DNA of 64,000 nt from Albimonas sp963816545 (GTDB taxonomy: Bacteria > Pseudomonadota > Alphaproteobacteria > Rhodobacterales > Rhodobacteraceae): contig CAWFLE010000006.1 of assembly GCA_963816545.1 (NCBI GenBank), positions 124,001 to 188,000 on the forward strand, given 5' to 3'. The position numbers and the translations under genes are program-made. Shown here one piece after another: positions 1 to 9,303 of this stretch (position 1 is the stretch's first letter; each line of letters starts with the position of its first letter). The notes under the pieces are model-generated. The model was not told the origin of the DNA and made no database searches. It was given only the letters and a program-made list of their open reading frames with translations.

Positions 1-181
1 GCGTCGCGTCCAGCGCCGTGCAGTAGACGCCGCCATGCACGATGCCGGAGCGGTTGAGATGGTCCGGCTGGACGTCGAGGCGACCCCAGATCTCGGTCTC
101 GGTCCGCTCGGTCAGCACGAGGCCGATGCGGTCCTGGAACCCGATCCGCTGCGTCGCGGCGATGGCGGTGCGGGCCGTCAC
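1..181 (-). CDS. PaaI-type hot-dog thioesterase, cut by the window edge
   Basis: About 60 N-terminal codons of a minus-strand gene that runs off the left edge. I place the start at a GTG at 181 because it overlaps the stop of the upstream gene in a GTGA arrangement, which implies translational coupling. The visible protein carries HGGVYCTALDA, closely similar to HGGVYATLLDT in the neighbouring thioesterase and typical of the PaaI/4HBT hot-dog fold, whose members hydrolyse acyl-CoA thioesters. Two such genes in tandem opposite a beta-oxidation operon suggest a role in releasing CoA from intermediates. Substrate is unknown. Confidence 0.7.
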   Translation of the reverse strand, partial: MTARTAIAATQRIGFQDRIGLVLTERTETEIWGRLDVQPDHLNRSGIVHGGVYCTALDAT

Positions 182-687
182 GAGGCGGGTTTTCCGGGGC
201 GCACCGCCAGGGTGGCCGAGGCGGTGCAGACCAGCGTCCCCAGTTCGTCCCGCAGCTCGCCCTTCGAGAAGAAGGTCCTGCGCCCGCCGCCGGTGACGCG
301 CCCCTCCGCGATCAGGCGCCTGCCCTTGGGGATCGAGACGAAGTTGACCGTCAGCGAGAGGGTGATGGGGCGGGCGGGGGGCTCCGGCGCCTCCCGCCAC
401 GCGGCGGCGAAGGCGCAGGCGGTGTCCAGCAGGGTCGCGTAGACGCCGCCGTGGGGGATGCCGCCGCGGTTGGCGTGGACGTCCTCGTCGATGTCCATCT
501 CCACCAGCGCCTTGTCCGGGCCCCAGTAGGTGGAGCGGTAGCCCAGCGTGCGCATCAGCGCGTAGGGCGCTTCGTTCGCCGGATGGACGCCGGCGGGGGC
601 GTCGGTGTTCGTCCTGCCGCCCGCTTGGGCGTCGGTATCCGTCTTGACGCCCGGCTGGGCGTTGGTGGGGATCTCGTCCGCGCTCAT
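178..687 (-). CDS. PaaI family acyl-CoA thioesterase
   Basis: A protein of about 169 residues with the hot-dog thioesterase signature HGGVYATLLDTACAFAA in its middle, followed by the usual beta strands (SLTVNFVSIPKGRRLIAEGRV). The frame stays open upstream to 837, but the first residues there are low-complexity, so I take the ATG at 687 (MSADEIPTN). The N-terminal 40 residues contain a short imperfect repeat rich in Asn, Thr, Asp and Gly that precedes the domain. It overlaps the next thioesterase by a GTGA and is divergent from the beta-oxidation operon at 912, so the two units probably share a control region. Confidence 0.75.
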   Translation of the reverse strand: MSADEIPTNAQPGVKTDTDAQAGGRTNTDAPAGVHPANEAPYALMRTLGYRSTYWGPDKALVEMDIDEDVHANRGGIPHGGVYATLLDTACAFAAAWREAPEPPARPITLSLTVNFVSIPKGRRLIAEGRVTGGGRRTFFSKGELRDELGTLVCTASATLAVRPGKPAS

Positions 688-838
688 GCGGTTTCGCCGC
701 GCCTGTGGGTCATGCGCCTCGTCTCCCTCCCCTGTCCGTCTCTGCGGCCCGGCCGCGCCGCGCAGGCGGAAAGCCCCGGCGGCGGCGGCCGAATTCGTGT
801 TGACTTGGAATTCAGCACTTCCTAGCCTCCCCGTCAAA

Positions 839-864
839 CTGCAAAATAAATTTCCGCATTGCAG
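839..864. promoter_or_regulatory. inverted repeat in the divergent thioesterase / beta-oxidation spacer
   Basis: CTGCAA at 839-844 and TTGCAG at 859-864 form an inverted repeat around a 14-base AT-rich spacer, the most AT-rich part of the 224-bp divergent region. A TTGACT at 799-804 could be a -35 box. The arrangement looks like an operator for a dimeric regulator of fatty-acid or polyester metabolism, but no regulator gene lies next to it, so this is inference. Confidence 0.35.
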
Positions 865-911
865 AAGATGCAGGCGGAGCAGGTGTTCAGAGAGCCGGGA
901 GGTAACCGCTC

Positions 912-2984
912 GTGGAGAAGAAAGTCGCCCTGCGTCGCGAGGGCCGCGTCGCCATCGTCGAATCCGACAACCAGCCCGTGAACGCGCTCGGCCATGCGGT
1001 GCGCGAGGGGCTGTTCGACTGCATCTCCGAGGCCGCGGCGGACGAGGGCGTGGACGCCATCGTCATCGCCTGCAAGGGTCGCACCTTCCATGCCGGCGCC
1101 GACATCACCGAATTCGGCAAGCCCCCGAAGACCCCCGGCCTGCACACGGTGATCGACCTGATCGAGGGCGTGGAGAAGCCGGTGGTGGCCGCGATCCACG
1201 GCACCGCGCTCGGCGGCGGGCTGGAGCTGGCGCTCGCCTGCCACTACCGCGTGGCCGTGCCTTCCGCGAAGGTCGGCCTGCCGGAGGTGAAGCTGGGCCT
1301 GATCCCCGGCGCCGGCGGCACGCAGCGGCTGCCGCGCATCGTGGGGCCGACGGCGGCGCTGAAGCCCATCGTGACCGGCAACCCGATCGACGCGGCCGAG
1401 GGCAAGCGCATCGGCGTGATCGACGAGATCATCGACGGAGAGCTGGTCGCCGGCGCCGTGGAGTTCGCCAAGGCCCGCGTGGGCGAGGCGCTGCGCGTCA
1501 TCAGCCGCATGGACGTGCCCAAGGAGGACGCCAAGGCCTTCGACGAGGAGATGGCGAACCTCCTGCGCCGGACCCGCGGGCTCCAGGCCCCGGCGGTCTG
1601 CGCGCAGTCCGTGAAGAACACCATGAGCATGAGCTTCGAGGAAGGCTCGCGCATGGAGCGGGAGTATTTCAACGAACTGGTCTCGGGCCCCGAGTCGGCC
1701 GCGCAGCGCCACGCCTTCTTCTCGGAGCGCGAGGCGCTGAAGGTGCCGGGGATCGGCAAGGAGACCAAGTCCCGCCCGGTGAAGAAGATCGCGGTGCTGG
1801 GCGCGGGGACCATGGGGGGCGGGATCTCGATGTCCTTCGCCTCGGCCGGCATTCCGGTGACCATCATCGACCTGAACCCGGAGGCGCTCCAGAAGGGCCT
1901 CGGGATCATCGAGAAGAACTACCGCGCCACCCAGAAGCGGGGCGGCATGACCGAGGCCGAGGCGGATGCCGCCATCGCCCGGATCAGCGGGTCCTCGGAC
2001 TTCGACTCGGTGGCCGACGCCGACATGGTGATCGAGGCGGTGTTCGAGGAGATGGGGCTGAAGAAGAAGATCTTCGCCGACCTCGACGCCAAGTGCAAAC
2101 CGGGCGCGGTGCTGGCGACCAACACCTCTACGCTCGACGTGAACGAGATCGCGCAGGCCACCAAGCGGCCCGAGGACGTGGTGGGGATGCACTTCTTCTC
2201 CCCCGCCAACGTCATGAAGCTGCTGGAGATCGTGCGCGGCGACAAGACCTCGCCGGAGGTGCTGAAGACCGCCATCGACGCCGGCAAGAAGGCGGGCAAG
2301 GTCCCGGCCATCGTCGGCGTCTGCTACGGCTTCGTGGGCAACCGCATGCTGCATGCCCGCGGCGCGCAGGTGGAGCGGCTGCTGATCGAGGGCGCCTCGC
2401 CGGCCGAGGTGGACGGGGCGCTGACCAGGTTCGGCATGGCCATGGGGCCCTGCGCGATGGGCGACCTCGCGGGCCTCGACGTCGGCTGGCGCATCCGCAA
2501 GGAGTCGGGCCGCAAGGCGCCGGTGGCCGACGCGATCTGCGAGCTGGGGCGCTTCGGGCAGAAGACCGGCAAGGGCTACTACCTCTATGAAGAGGGCTCC
2601 CGCCGCCCGATCCCGGACCCGGAGATCGACCAGCTCATCGCCAACGTCGCCAAGGAGCAGGGCGTCAAGCGCCGCGAGATCGACGAGCAGGAGATCTTCG
2701 AGCGCCTGATGTTCCCCCTCATCAACGAGGGCGCGAAGATCCTGGACGAGGGGATCGCCATGCGCTCCTCCGACATCGACGTGATCTACCTCTACGGCTA
2801 CGGCTTCCCCGTGGGGAAGGGCGGCCCGATGTTCTACGCCGACCAGATCGGCGCCGACTACATCGCCCGCAAGCTCAACCACTACGCGGAGATGACCAAC
2901 GACGAGAGCCTGCGTCCCTGCCGCCTCCTGCAGGAGCTGGCGGACAAGCAGGGCCGGTTCGCGGACGTGAAGAAGGCGGCCTGA
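912..2984 (+). CDS. bifunctional enoyl-CoA hydratase / 3-hydroxyacyl-CoA dehydrogenase (PimF/FadJ-like)
   Basis: A 690-residue fusion enzyme for two successive beta-oxidation steps, hydration of an enoyl-CoA and NAD-dependent oxidation of the 3-hydroxyacyl-CoA. Residues 1-190 are a crotonase domain with FHAGADITEFG near 59-69. A Rossmann motif, VLGAGTMGGG, is at about 294, and MHFFSP near 425 supplies the dehydrogenase histidine. The rest is two C-terminal dehydrogenase domains. Start is GTG at 912 behind GGGAGG. It overlaps the next gene by one base (TGATG). Length and gene order (hydratase/dehydrogenase, CoA ligase, large then small acyl-CoA dehydrogenase) resemble the pim operon for pimeloyl-CoA degradation. 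The thiolase found in that operon is missing here. Confidence 0.92.
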   Translation: MEKKVALRREGRVAIVESDNQPVNALGHAVREGLFDCISEAAADEGVDAIVIACKGRTFHAGADITEFGKPPKTPGLHTVIDLIEGVEKPVVAAIHGTALGGGLELALACHYRVAVPSAKVGLPEVKLGLIPGAGGTQRLPRIVGPTAALKPIVTGNPIDAAEGKRIGVIDEIIDGELVAGAVEFAKARVGEALRVISRMDVPKEDAKAFDEEMANLLRRTRGLQAPAVCAQSVKNTMSMSFEEGSRMEREYFNELVSGPESAAQRHAFFSEREALKVPGIGKETKSRPVKKIAVLGAGTMGGGISMSFASAGIPVTIIDLNPEALQKGLGIIEKNYRATQKRGGMTEAEADAAIARISGSSDFDSVADADMVIEAVFEEMGLKKKIFADLDAKCKPGAVLATNTSTLDVNEIAQATKRPEDVVGMHFFSPANVMKLLEIVRGDKTSPEVLKTAIDAGKKAGKVPAIVGVCYGFVGNRMLHARGAQVERLLIEGASPAEVDGALTRFGMAMGPCAMGDLAGLDVGWRIRKESGRKAPVADAICELGRFGQKTGKGYYLYEEGSRRPIPDPEIDQLIANVAKEQGVKRREIDEQEIFERLMFPLINEGAKILDEGIAMRSSDIDVIYLYGYGFPVGKGGPMFYADQIGADYIARKLNHYAEMTNDESLRPCRLLQELADKQGRFADVKKAA

Positions 2985-4636
2985 TGCTCGACTCCGCGGC
3001 GCCCTGGGCGAAGTGGTACTCCGAGGGGACGGACCCCGCGTTCGTCCCCGAGCGGACCACGGTCAACCGCCACTTCGCGCGGTTCGTCGCGGATTACGCC
3101 GGGCGAACGGCCTTCGACTACAACGGTCACGTCCTGACCTACGCCCGCGTTCGGCGACGCCTGCCTGCGCGTCGCCGATGCCCTGCGCCGGCGCGGCCTG
3201 GCCCCCGGCGACGTGGTGGGGCTCTACCTCCCCAACACCGTCTTCCACCCGATCTTCTTCTACGGCGCCCTGCTGGCGGGGGCGACGGTCACGCATCTGA
3301 GCCCGCTCGACGCCCTGCGGGAGCTGGAGCACAAGGTCCGGGACTCGGGCGCGAAGGTGGTGGTCTCGGTCACCATGCCCCCCTTCGCCCCCCGCATCCA
3401 CGAGCTGCTGGAGACCGGGGCGCTGCCCGCCGCGATCCTGTGCGACGACGCGGTCTGGGGCGGGCCCTCCGGCGCGCCGTCCGACGATCCGCGGGTCACG
3501 CGCTATGAGGACTTCATCGCCGGCGCCGACGCCTCGGCGCCCGCGCATGAGGCGCAGCCGGACGACGTGGCGCTCCTCCAGTATACCGGCGGCACCACGG
3601 GGCTGCCCAAGGCCGCGATCCTCAGCCATGCCAACCTGACCGCGGCCACGCAGATCTACGAATATTCCTGGCTCCAGGACCCCGAGCGGCAGGAGGGCGA
3701 GGCCGCGCTCGTGGTCGCGCCCTTCTTCCACATCATGGGCCTGAGCTCGATCCTCATGCGGCGCCTCAAGACCGGCGGCGCCATCGTCCTGCACCAGCGC
3801 TTCGACGCCGAGCGCGTGGTCGCCGACATCGAGGCGCAAGCGCATCGCCGCCATGGCCGGCGTGCCCACCATGTGGATCGCCATCGCCAACATGCCGGGC
3901 ATCGAGACGCGGGACCTCTCGTCGCCTGCGCAACATCGGCTCGGGCGGGGCGCCCCTGCCGGTGGAGATCGCGCGCAAGATCCAGACGCTCACCGGCCAG
4001 CGCCTGCGCGGCGGCTGGGGGATGACCGAGAGCGGCGCCGCCGGCACCTCCATCCCCGCCAACGCGCCCGAGGACAAGCGCGGCTCCATCGGCATCCCGC
4101 TTCCGGGCGTGGAGATGCAGGTGGTGGACGTGGACGACCCCGCCCGCGTCCTGCCCCACGGAGAGACGGGCGAATTCCGCATCCGCTCCACGGCCGTCAT
4201 GCGCGGCTACCACGCCAACCCCGAGGAGACGGCCCGCGTCTTCGTGGACGGCTGGTTCCTCACCGGCGATATCGGCCGGATCGACGAGGACGGGTTCCTG
4301 TGGCTCGTGGACCGCAAGAAGGATCTGATCCTGTCGGGCGGCTACAACGTATACCCGCAGGCCATCGAGCAGGCGATCCATGAACACCCGGACGTCGCCG
4401 AGGTCATGGCGATCGGGGTTCCCGACGCCTATCGAGGAGAGGCCGCCGAGGCCTACGTGGTGCTGAAGCCGGGGGCGGAGCCGATGACGCTGGACGCCCT
4501 GCGCGCCTTCCTGGAGACCCGCCTCGGGCGGCACGAGCTGCCCGTGGCGCTGCATTTCCGGGAGACGCTGCCCCGCACCTCGGTCGGAAAATACTCCCGC
4601 AAGATGCTGCGGGACGAAGCGCTCAAGACCCGCTGA
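2984..4636 (+). CDS. acyl-CoA ligase, AMP-forming (PimA / 4-coumarate-CoA ligase type), reading frame disrupted
   Basis: ANL-superfamily ligase that activates a carboxylic acid through an acyl-adenylate. The P-loop-like LQYTGGTTGLPKA, the GWGMTES motif, TGDIG and the C-terminal catalytic lysine region (PRTSVGKYSRK) are all present, and the total length of about 550 codons is normal. The frame breaks three times by one extra base each: near 3149 (after LTYAR), 3837 (after DIEA) and 3925 (after DLSS). Removing each base restores perfect family similarity, so I read them as sequence errors, not decay. It starts on the stop of the preceding gene (TGATG) and belongs to the same operon. Confidence 0.85.
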
Positions 4637-4670
4637 TCGCGCGTCGCGCGCAAACAGGAGAGGACACGCC

Positions 4671-5870
4671 GTGGATCTCGAATTCACTCCCGAAGAGAAG
4701 GCCTTCCGCAAGGAAGTCCGCGACTTCATCAAGCAGAACCTCCCCGAGGAGACGGCCCGCAAGGTCAAGGAAGGCCGCGGCACCTCCAAGCAGGAGATGG
4801 TGGACTGGATGAAGATCCTGGCCGCCAAGGGCTGGAGCGCGCCGCGCTGGCCCAAGCAGTACGGCGGCCCCGGCTGGAACGCGATCCAGCAGTACATCTT
4901 CACCGAAGAGCTGCAGATGTGCCACGCGCCGGAGCCGCAGGGCTTCAACATCTCCATGGTCGGGCCGGTGATCTACACCTTCGGATCGGACGAGCAGAAG
5001 GAGAAGTACCTGCCTTCGATCCTCGACTGCTCGGTCTGGTGGTGCCAGGGCTTCTCGGAGCCGGGCGCGGGCTCGGACCTCGCCTCGCTCAAGACCAAGG
5101 CGGTGCGCGAGGGCGACCACTACATCGTCAACGGTCAGAAGACCTGGACCACCTTCGCCCAGCACGCGGACTGGATCTTCTGCCTGGTGCGGACCGACCC
5201 TGACGCGCCGAAGAAGCAGATGGGCATCTCCTACCTGCTGATCGACATGAAGACCCCCGGCATCGAGGTCCGCCCGATCCAGACCATCGACGGCGGCGTC
5301 GAGGTCAACGAGGTGTTCTTCGCCGACGTGAAGGTGCCGGTGGAGAACCTCGTGGGCGAGGAGAACAAGGGCTGGGACTACGCCAAGTTCCTGCTGGGCA
5401 ACGAGCGCATCGGCATCGCCCGGGTCGGCGCTTCCAAGGCCAAGCTGAACCGGATCAAGGAGCTTGCGGGTTCGGTGAAGGACGGCGACGCCACCCTGAT
5501 GGACGACCGCCGCTTCCGCGAGAAGCTGTGGGAGACCGAGGTGGAGCTGAAGGCGCTGGAGATGACCCAGCTCCGCGTCCTGTCGGACATCGCGGTGCGG
5601 GGCGGGCAGAAGCCCCACCCGGCCTCCTCGGTGCTGAAGCTCAAGGGCTCGGAGATCCAGCAGACCATCACGCACCTGCTGATGGACGTGGTCGGCCCCT
5701 ACGCCATCCCGCGCGCCTCCGGTCAGGAAGGCTCGAACGAGCCGTCCGTGGGGCCCGAGTGGGCCGACGCCATCGCGCCGGGCTACTTCAACTACCGCAA
5801 GGTTTCGATCTACGGCGGCTCTTCCGAGGTTCAGAAGGGCATCATCGCCAAAGCCATCCTGGGACTGTGA
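4671..5870 (+). CDS. acyl-CoA dehydrogenase, large subunit type (PimC-like)
   Basis: A 399-residue FAD-dependent acyl-CoA dehydrogenase that introduces the alpha-beta double bond. Family motifs include GFSEPGAGSDLASLKTKA near 125-142 (acyl-CoA/FAD binding), WTTFAQHADW and the C-terminal YGGSSEVQKGIIAKAILGL. Start is GTG at 4671 behind an AGGAGAGGA-type ribosome site. A second, smaller acyl-CoA dehydrogenase follows after only 7 bases. Paired genes of this kind usually encode heteromeric enzymes for dicarboxylyl-CoA or ring-derived substrates. Electrons would pass to ETF, which is not encoded nearby. Confidence 0.9.
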   Translation: MDLEFTPEEKAFRKEVRDFIKQNLPEETARKVKEGRGTSKQEMVDWMKILAAKGWSAPRWPKQYGGPGWNAIQQYIFTEELQMCHAPEPQGFNISMVGPVIYTFGSDEQKEKYLPSILDCSVWWCQGFSEPGAGSDLASLKTKAVREGDHYIVNGQKTWTTFAQHADWIFCLVRTDPDAPKKQMGISYLLIDMKTPGIEVRPIQTIDGGVEVNEVFFADVKVPVENLVGEENKGWDYAKFLLGNERIGIARVGASKAKLNRIKELAGSVKDGDATLMDDRRFREKLWETEVELKALEMTQLRVLSDIAVRGGQKPHPASSVLKLKGSEIQQTITHLLMDVVGPYAIPRASGQEGSNEPSVGPEWADAIAPGYFNYRKVSIYGGSSEVQKGIIAKAILGL

Positions 5871-5877
5871 GGGGCAT

Positions 5878-7017
5878 ATGGATTTCGAGCTGAGCGAGGA
5901 GCAGCAGCTTCTCAAGGACATGGTCTCGCGCCTGATGCAGGACCGCTACGAGTTCGAGAAGCGCAAGAAGTACATGGCCGAGCCCATGGGTTTCTCGGAC
6001 GAGATGTGGGCGGGCTACGCCGAGCAGGGCCTTCTGGCCGTGCCGTTCGCCGAGGAGGATGGCGGCATCGGCGGCGGCCCGGTGGACCTGATGATCGTGA
6101 TGGAGGAGATGGGCAAGGGCCTCGCGCTCGAACCCTACATGCCCACCGTCGTCATCGGCGGGTCGATCCTGCGCACCACCGCCAGCGCCGAGCAGCGCTC
6201 GCGGCTGGCGGAGGAGATCATCGGCGGCGCCTGCAAGCTGGCCTTCGCGCACACCGAGGCCGATGCGCGCTACAACATCGCCTATGTGGGCACGAAGGCC
6301 ACCCAGTCGGGCGACGCCTGGACGCTCGACGGCGCCAAGACGCTGGTGATGTACGGGGGCGCGGCGGACAAGCTGATCGTGTCCGCGCGCGTCTCCGGCT
6401 CGGCGGGGGATGAGGCCGGCGTCGGCCTGTTCCTCGTGGACCCGAAGGCGGACGGCGTGTCGGTGCGGGACTACCCGACCCAGGACGGGCTTCGCGCCGC
6501 CGAGATCACCTTCGAGGGCGCCAAGGCCGAGCTGCTGGGCGACAAGCCCGACGCCATGGGCGCAATCCGGCAGGCCGTGGACGAGGCCATCGCCGCGCTC
6601 TGCGCCGAGGCGGTGGGGGCGATGCAGAAGTCGCTCGACCTCACGGTCCAGTACATCAAGGAGCGCGAGCAGTTCGGCCGGCCCATCGGGTCGTTCCAGG
6701 GGCTGCAGTTCCAGGCCTCGGAGATGTTCGTGGCCCTCGAGCTTGCGCGCTCCATGATGATGTACGCCGCCATGGCGACGCGGGAGGAGGACCCGAAGGA
6801 GCGTTCGCGCGCCATCTCGGCCGCCAAGCTCCAGATCGGGCGGTCGCTGAAGTCGCTGGGCGAGAAGGCGATCCAGCTTCACGGCGGCGTCGGCATGACC
6901 ATGGAGTACGCCATCGGCCACTACTTCAAGCGGCTGTCGATCATCGACCGGACCTATGGCGACACGGACTTCCACCTGTCCGAGCTTGACCGCATGGGCG
7001 GCCTCGCCGCCGCCTGA
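5878..7017 (+). CDS. acyl-CoA dehydrogenase, small subunit type (PimD-like)
   Basis: A 379-residue acyl-CoA dehydrogenase. The C-terminal half carries IKEREQFGRPIGSFQGLQF and AIQLHGGVGMTMEYAIGHYF, which are standard for the family. The N-terminal half is more divergent, as in subunits that work only as a heteromer. It follows its partner by 7 bases and ends the operon, with a strong hairpin at 7025-7050. Together with the hydratase/dehydrogenase and ligase it would carry an acid through activation, dehydrogenation, hydration and second oxidation. The thiolase must be elsewhere. Confidence 0.88.
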   Translation: MDFELSEEQQLLKDMVSRLMQDRYEFEKRKKYMAEPMGFSDEMWAGYAEQGLLAVPFAEEDGGIGGGPVDLMIVMEEMGKGLALEPYMPTVVIGGSILRTTASAEQRSRLAEEIIGGACKLAFAHTEADARYNIAYVGTKATQSGDAWTLDGAKTLVMYGGAADKLIVSARVSGSAGDEAGVGLFLVDPKADGVSVRDYPTQDGLRAAEITFEGAKAELLGDKPDAMGAIRQAVDEAIAALCAEAVGAMQKSLDLTVQYIKEREQFGRPIGSFQGLQFQASEMFVALELARSMMMYAAMATREEDPKERSRAISAAKLQIGRSLKSLGEKAIQLHGGVGMTMEYAIGHYFKRLSIIDRTYGDTDFHLSELDRMGGLAAA

Positions 7018-7024
7018 CGCCTTC

Positions 7025-7050
7025 AGGCGGCGCCCTGTGGGGCGCCGCCT
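7025..7050 (+). terminator. hairpin terminator after the beta-oxidation operon
   Basis: A perfect 11-bp stem (AGGCGGCGCCC / GGGCGCCGCCT) with a 4-base loop, 8 bases after the stop codon and followed by GTTTCG. The T-run is short. It lies between convergent genes and may serve both. Confidence 0.6.
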
Positions 7051-7065
7051 GTTTCGCTGCGAAAC
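7051..7065. repeat. 15-bp palindrome, family A copy 1
   Basis: GTTTCGC-T-GCGAAAC, a perfect 7-bp inverted repeat around one base, directly after the terminator hairpin and between convergent genes. The same element, reading A at the centre, recurs at 23380-23394 and 53010-53024. Confidence 0.7.
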
Positions 7066-7090
7066 GCAACCTGGGGTTGAGAGCGCCCCG

Positions 7091-8107
7091 TCAGTCCTCT
7101 TTCCGCACGAAGATCTCCGCGATCCGGCGCGTCGCCTCGAAGTGCTGGCAGCCGATCACCACGCCCGCGGTCAGCGGCACCGCCAGCAGCGCCCCCGCGA
7201 TCCCCCAGATCCAGCCCCAGAACGACAGCGCCAGGATGATGCCCACGGAGGGCAGGGCCATGCCCTTGCCCTGAAGCATCGGGTATATGAAGTTCGAGAT
7301 CACGATCTGGATCACGGCGTAGCCCACGAAGGTCACGATCACCATCGTCCAGCTCTGGAACTGCACGAAGGCGTAGAGGCTCGGGGGCACGATCCCCACG
7401 ATGTTGCCGATCACCGGAATGAAGTTCAGCAGGAAGTTCAGCACCCCCCAGATCAGCGCGAGGTCGAGCCCCAGCGCGAAGGCCCAGGCCGCCGAGGCCG
7501 CGCCCGTCATCAGGCTGGTGATGACCGAGACGCCCATGTAGAGGCGGCACTTCTCCGCGATCTCGGAGATCACCTCGAAGACCTCGCTGCGCTCCTCCCG
7601 GTCGAGCTGCTCGCGCAGGCGCCCGGCCATCGGCGGGATCTCCGGCAGGCCCAGGATCACCAGCACCGCGATGATGCCGAGATACCCCAGCGCCGTGTAG
7701 GCCCAGCCCAGGAACATCCGCGCCATGGCGACGAGCCGCTCATAGCCCTGCTCGCCGTCGAAGGTGGGCAGGCCGCGCCGGTCCGCCCATTCCAGATAGC
7801 GGTCGATGGTGGTGCGGATGTTGCCTTCCTCGCGCGTCACCGTGGCGATCACGTCCTGCGTCGCCCAGTAGACGATGCCGATGGAGATCAGGAACACCGC
7901 GAAGATCACGAGGATGGTGACCGCGTAGCTCGCCGTCGGGGGCAGCACGCGGTCCAGCCGGGGCTTCAGCGGCCAGGCCACGCACATCACGAAGGCCGCG
8001 ACCGCGAGCGGCATGGTGACGGGATAGCTGAGCTTCAGCGCGCCGATGGCCAGCACCGTGGCGATGACGGCGAGCAGGCGGTTGCGGATGATCTCGGTGG
8101 CAGGCAT
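7091..8107 (-). CDS. AI-2E family transporter / PerM-type permease
   Basis: A 338-residue integral membrane protein with about eight hydrophobic segments and no signal peptide. The C-terminal half holds GVLNFLLNFIPVIGNIVGIVPPSLYAF and a following ALSFWGWIWGIAGALLAVPL block, characteristic of the AI-2E/PerM (UPF0118) family. Members transport various small molecules or ions, and the substrate here cannot be predicted. The frame is open upstream to 8428 but only the part from MPATEIIRN (start 8107) looks like the family, and the upstream part overlaps the cytochrome gene. Confidence 0.85.
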   Translation of the reverse strand: MPATEIIRNRLLAVIATVLAIGALKLSYPVTMPLAVAAFVMCVAWPLKPRLDRVLPPTASYAVTILVIFAVFLISIGIVYWATQDVIATVTREEGNIRTTIDRYLEWADRRGLPTFDGEQGYERLVAMARMFLGWAYTALGYLGIIAVLVILGLPEIPPMAGRLREQLDREERSEVFEVISEIAEKCRLYMGVSVITSLMTGAASAAWAFALGLDLALIWGVLNFLLNFIPVIGNIVGIVPPSLYAFVQFQSWTMVIVTFVGYAVIQIVISNFIYPMLQGKGMALPSVGIILALSFWGWIWGIAGALLAVPLTAGVVIGCQHFEATRRIAEIFVRKED

Positions 8108-8190
8108 CGGGCCTCGCGTCTGCGTGAGCTGGCGGAAGCGCCTTCCGTGGAACGGGCTCGGGGAGGGATCGTTCCTGAACGTGCGGAGGA

Positions 8191-9303
8191 TCAGTCCGCC
8201 GGCGCGCGCGGGGCGGGGGGCCGGGAGGCGTACCAGGCGGCCACGGCCTCCCGGTCCCCGGGCCTCAGGTGATGGGACGCCGCCTCCATCAAATGCGCGA
8301 ACCGGCCGCCGCCCCGGCGCGCGTCCTCCTGCGCGAAGAGGTCGAGCTGGGCCTCCAGATACCCCGGATGCTGGCCCGCGAGGCGCGGAAACTCCGGCCG
8401 GCCGGCGCGGGCCTCGGGCGCATGGCAACCGGCGCAGGCGGCCACGTCGTCCTGCGGAAGGCCGGAGCCCGCGATGAGGCGGCCGCGGGCGAGGACCTCG
8501 GGCGCGATCTCGGCTTCGGCAAGGGGGGACATCGGCCGCGTCTCCCCGCGCGCATAGAACTCCGCGAGCGCCTCCAGCTCCGCCCCCGTCAGCCCCATCG
8601 CCGCGGTCTGCATCACCCCGCTGGCGCGCCGCCCGTCCTCATAGGCCTGAAGCGCGTCGAGCAGCACCTCGCGCGGCTGGATGTCGAGCCGCGGGAAGGC
8701 GCCGGTCCCGTCGCCCGCCCCGTCCTCGCCGTGGCAGCGCACGCAGTCGGCGACCACCGGAGTGGCGGGGATGGAGGCGGCGCGGGCGCGCTCGGCCCCG
8801 CCGAAGGCCAGCGCGCGGTAGTCCTGCGCCGAAAGCGTCGGGTATTCCAGCAGGAAGGCGGTCACGGCCCAGACCTCGTCCTCGCGCATATGGGCGGGCC
8901 AGGCGGGCATCCCGGTCATCATCACGCCGTTGCGCACGATCCAGAACAGCTCCTCCGGCGCCCATTCGTCGATCCGGGAAGCGAGGTCGGGCGGGTGGGG
9001 GACCATGTGCAGCGCGACCGCGCCGCGCTCCTGCGCCGGGCTGCCATGACAGGCCGCGCAGCCGGACTCGTAGGCGCCGGCGCCGAGGCGGATGCGGTCG
9101 GGGCGCGACAGATCCTCGGGGACCGCAACGTCCAACGACTGGAACCAGACCGAATTGCGCATGGCGGTATGGAGGAACAGCGTGGTCGCCCAGGTGTGCC
9201 CGCCGCTCGCGCCGATATTGACCAGACCGACGGAATAGATGGCGGTGGCGAGCGCGCCGCCCGCGACCAGCGCCGTCAGCAGGGTGCGGACTTGGATCTT
9301 CAT
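8191..9303 (-). CDS. triheme c-type cytochrome
   Basis: A 370-residue protein with an N-terminal hydrophobic segment (RTLLTALVAGGALATAIYSVG) that acts as a signal or anchor, so it works in the periplasm. Three heme-c binding motifs are visible: CAACH near 80, CVRCH near 187 and CAGCH near 287, each with a downstream candidate methionine ligand. It starts at ATG 9303, overlapping the stop of the CtaG-like gene (ATGA), and is the last gene of the oxidase cluster. It is likely an electron donor to the caa3 oxidase, or a separate membrane-bound cytochrome relay. Confidence 0.9.
   Translation of the reverse strand: MKIQVRTLLTALVAGGALATAIYSVGLVNIGASGGHTWATTLFLHTAMRNSVWFQSLDVAVPEDLSRPDRIRLGAGAYESGCAACHGSPAQERGAVALHMVPHPPDLASRIDEWAPEELFWIVRNGVMMTGMPAWPAHMREDEVWAVTAFLLEYPTLSAQDYRALAFGGAERARAASIPATPVVADCVRCHGEDGAGDGTGAFPRLDIQPREVLLDALQAYEDGRRASGVMQTAAMGLTGAELEALAEFYARGETRPMSPLAEAEIAPEVLARGRLIAGSGLPQDDVAACAGCHAPEARAGRPEFPRLAGQHPGYLEAQLDLFAQEDARRGGGRFAHLMEAASHHLRPGDREAVAAWYASRPPAPRAPAD

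Noticed and set aside
834..2882. 682-residue open frame antisense to the hydratase/dehydrogenase
   Set aside because: Composition is His/Arg/Gly/Leu-rich without domain motifs. It mirrors the GC-rich codons of the real gene and is typical antisense noise at this GC level.
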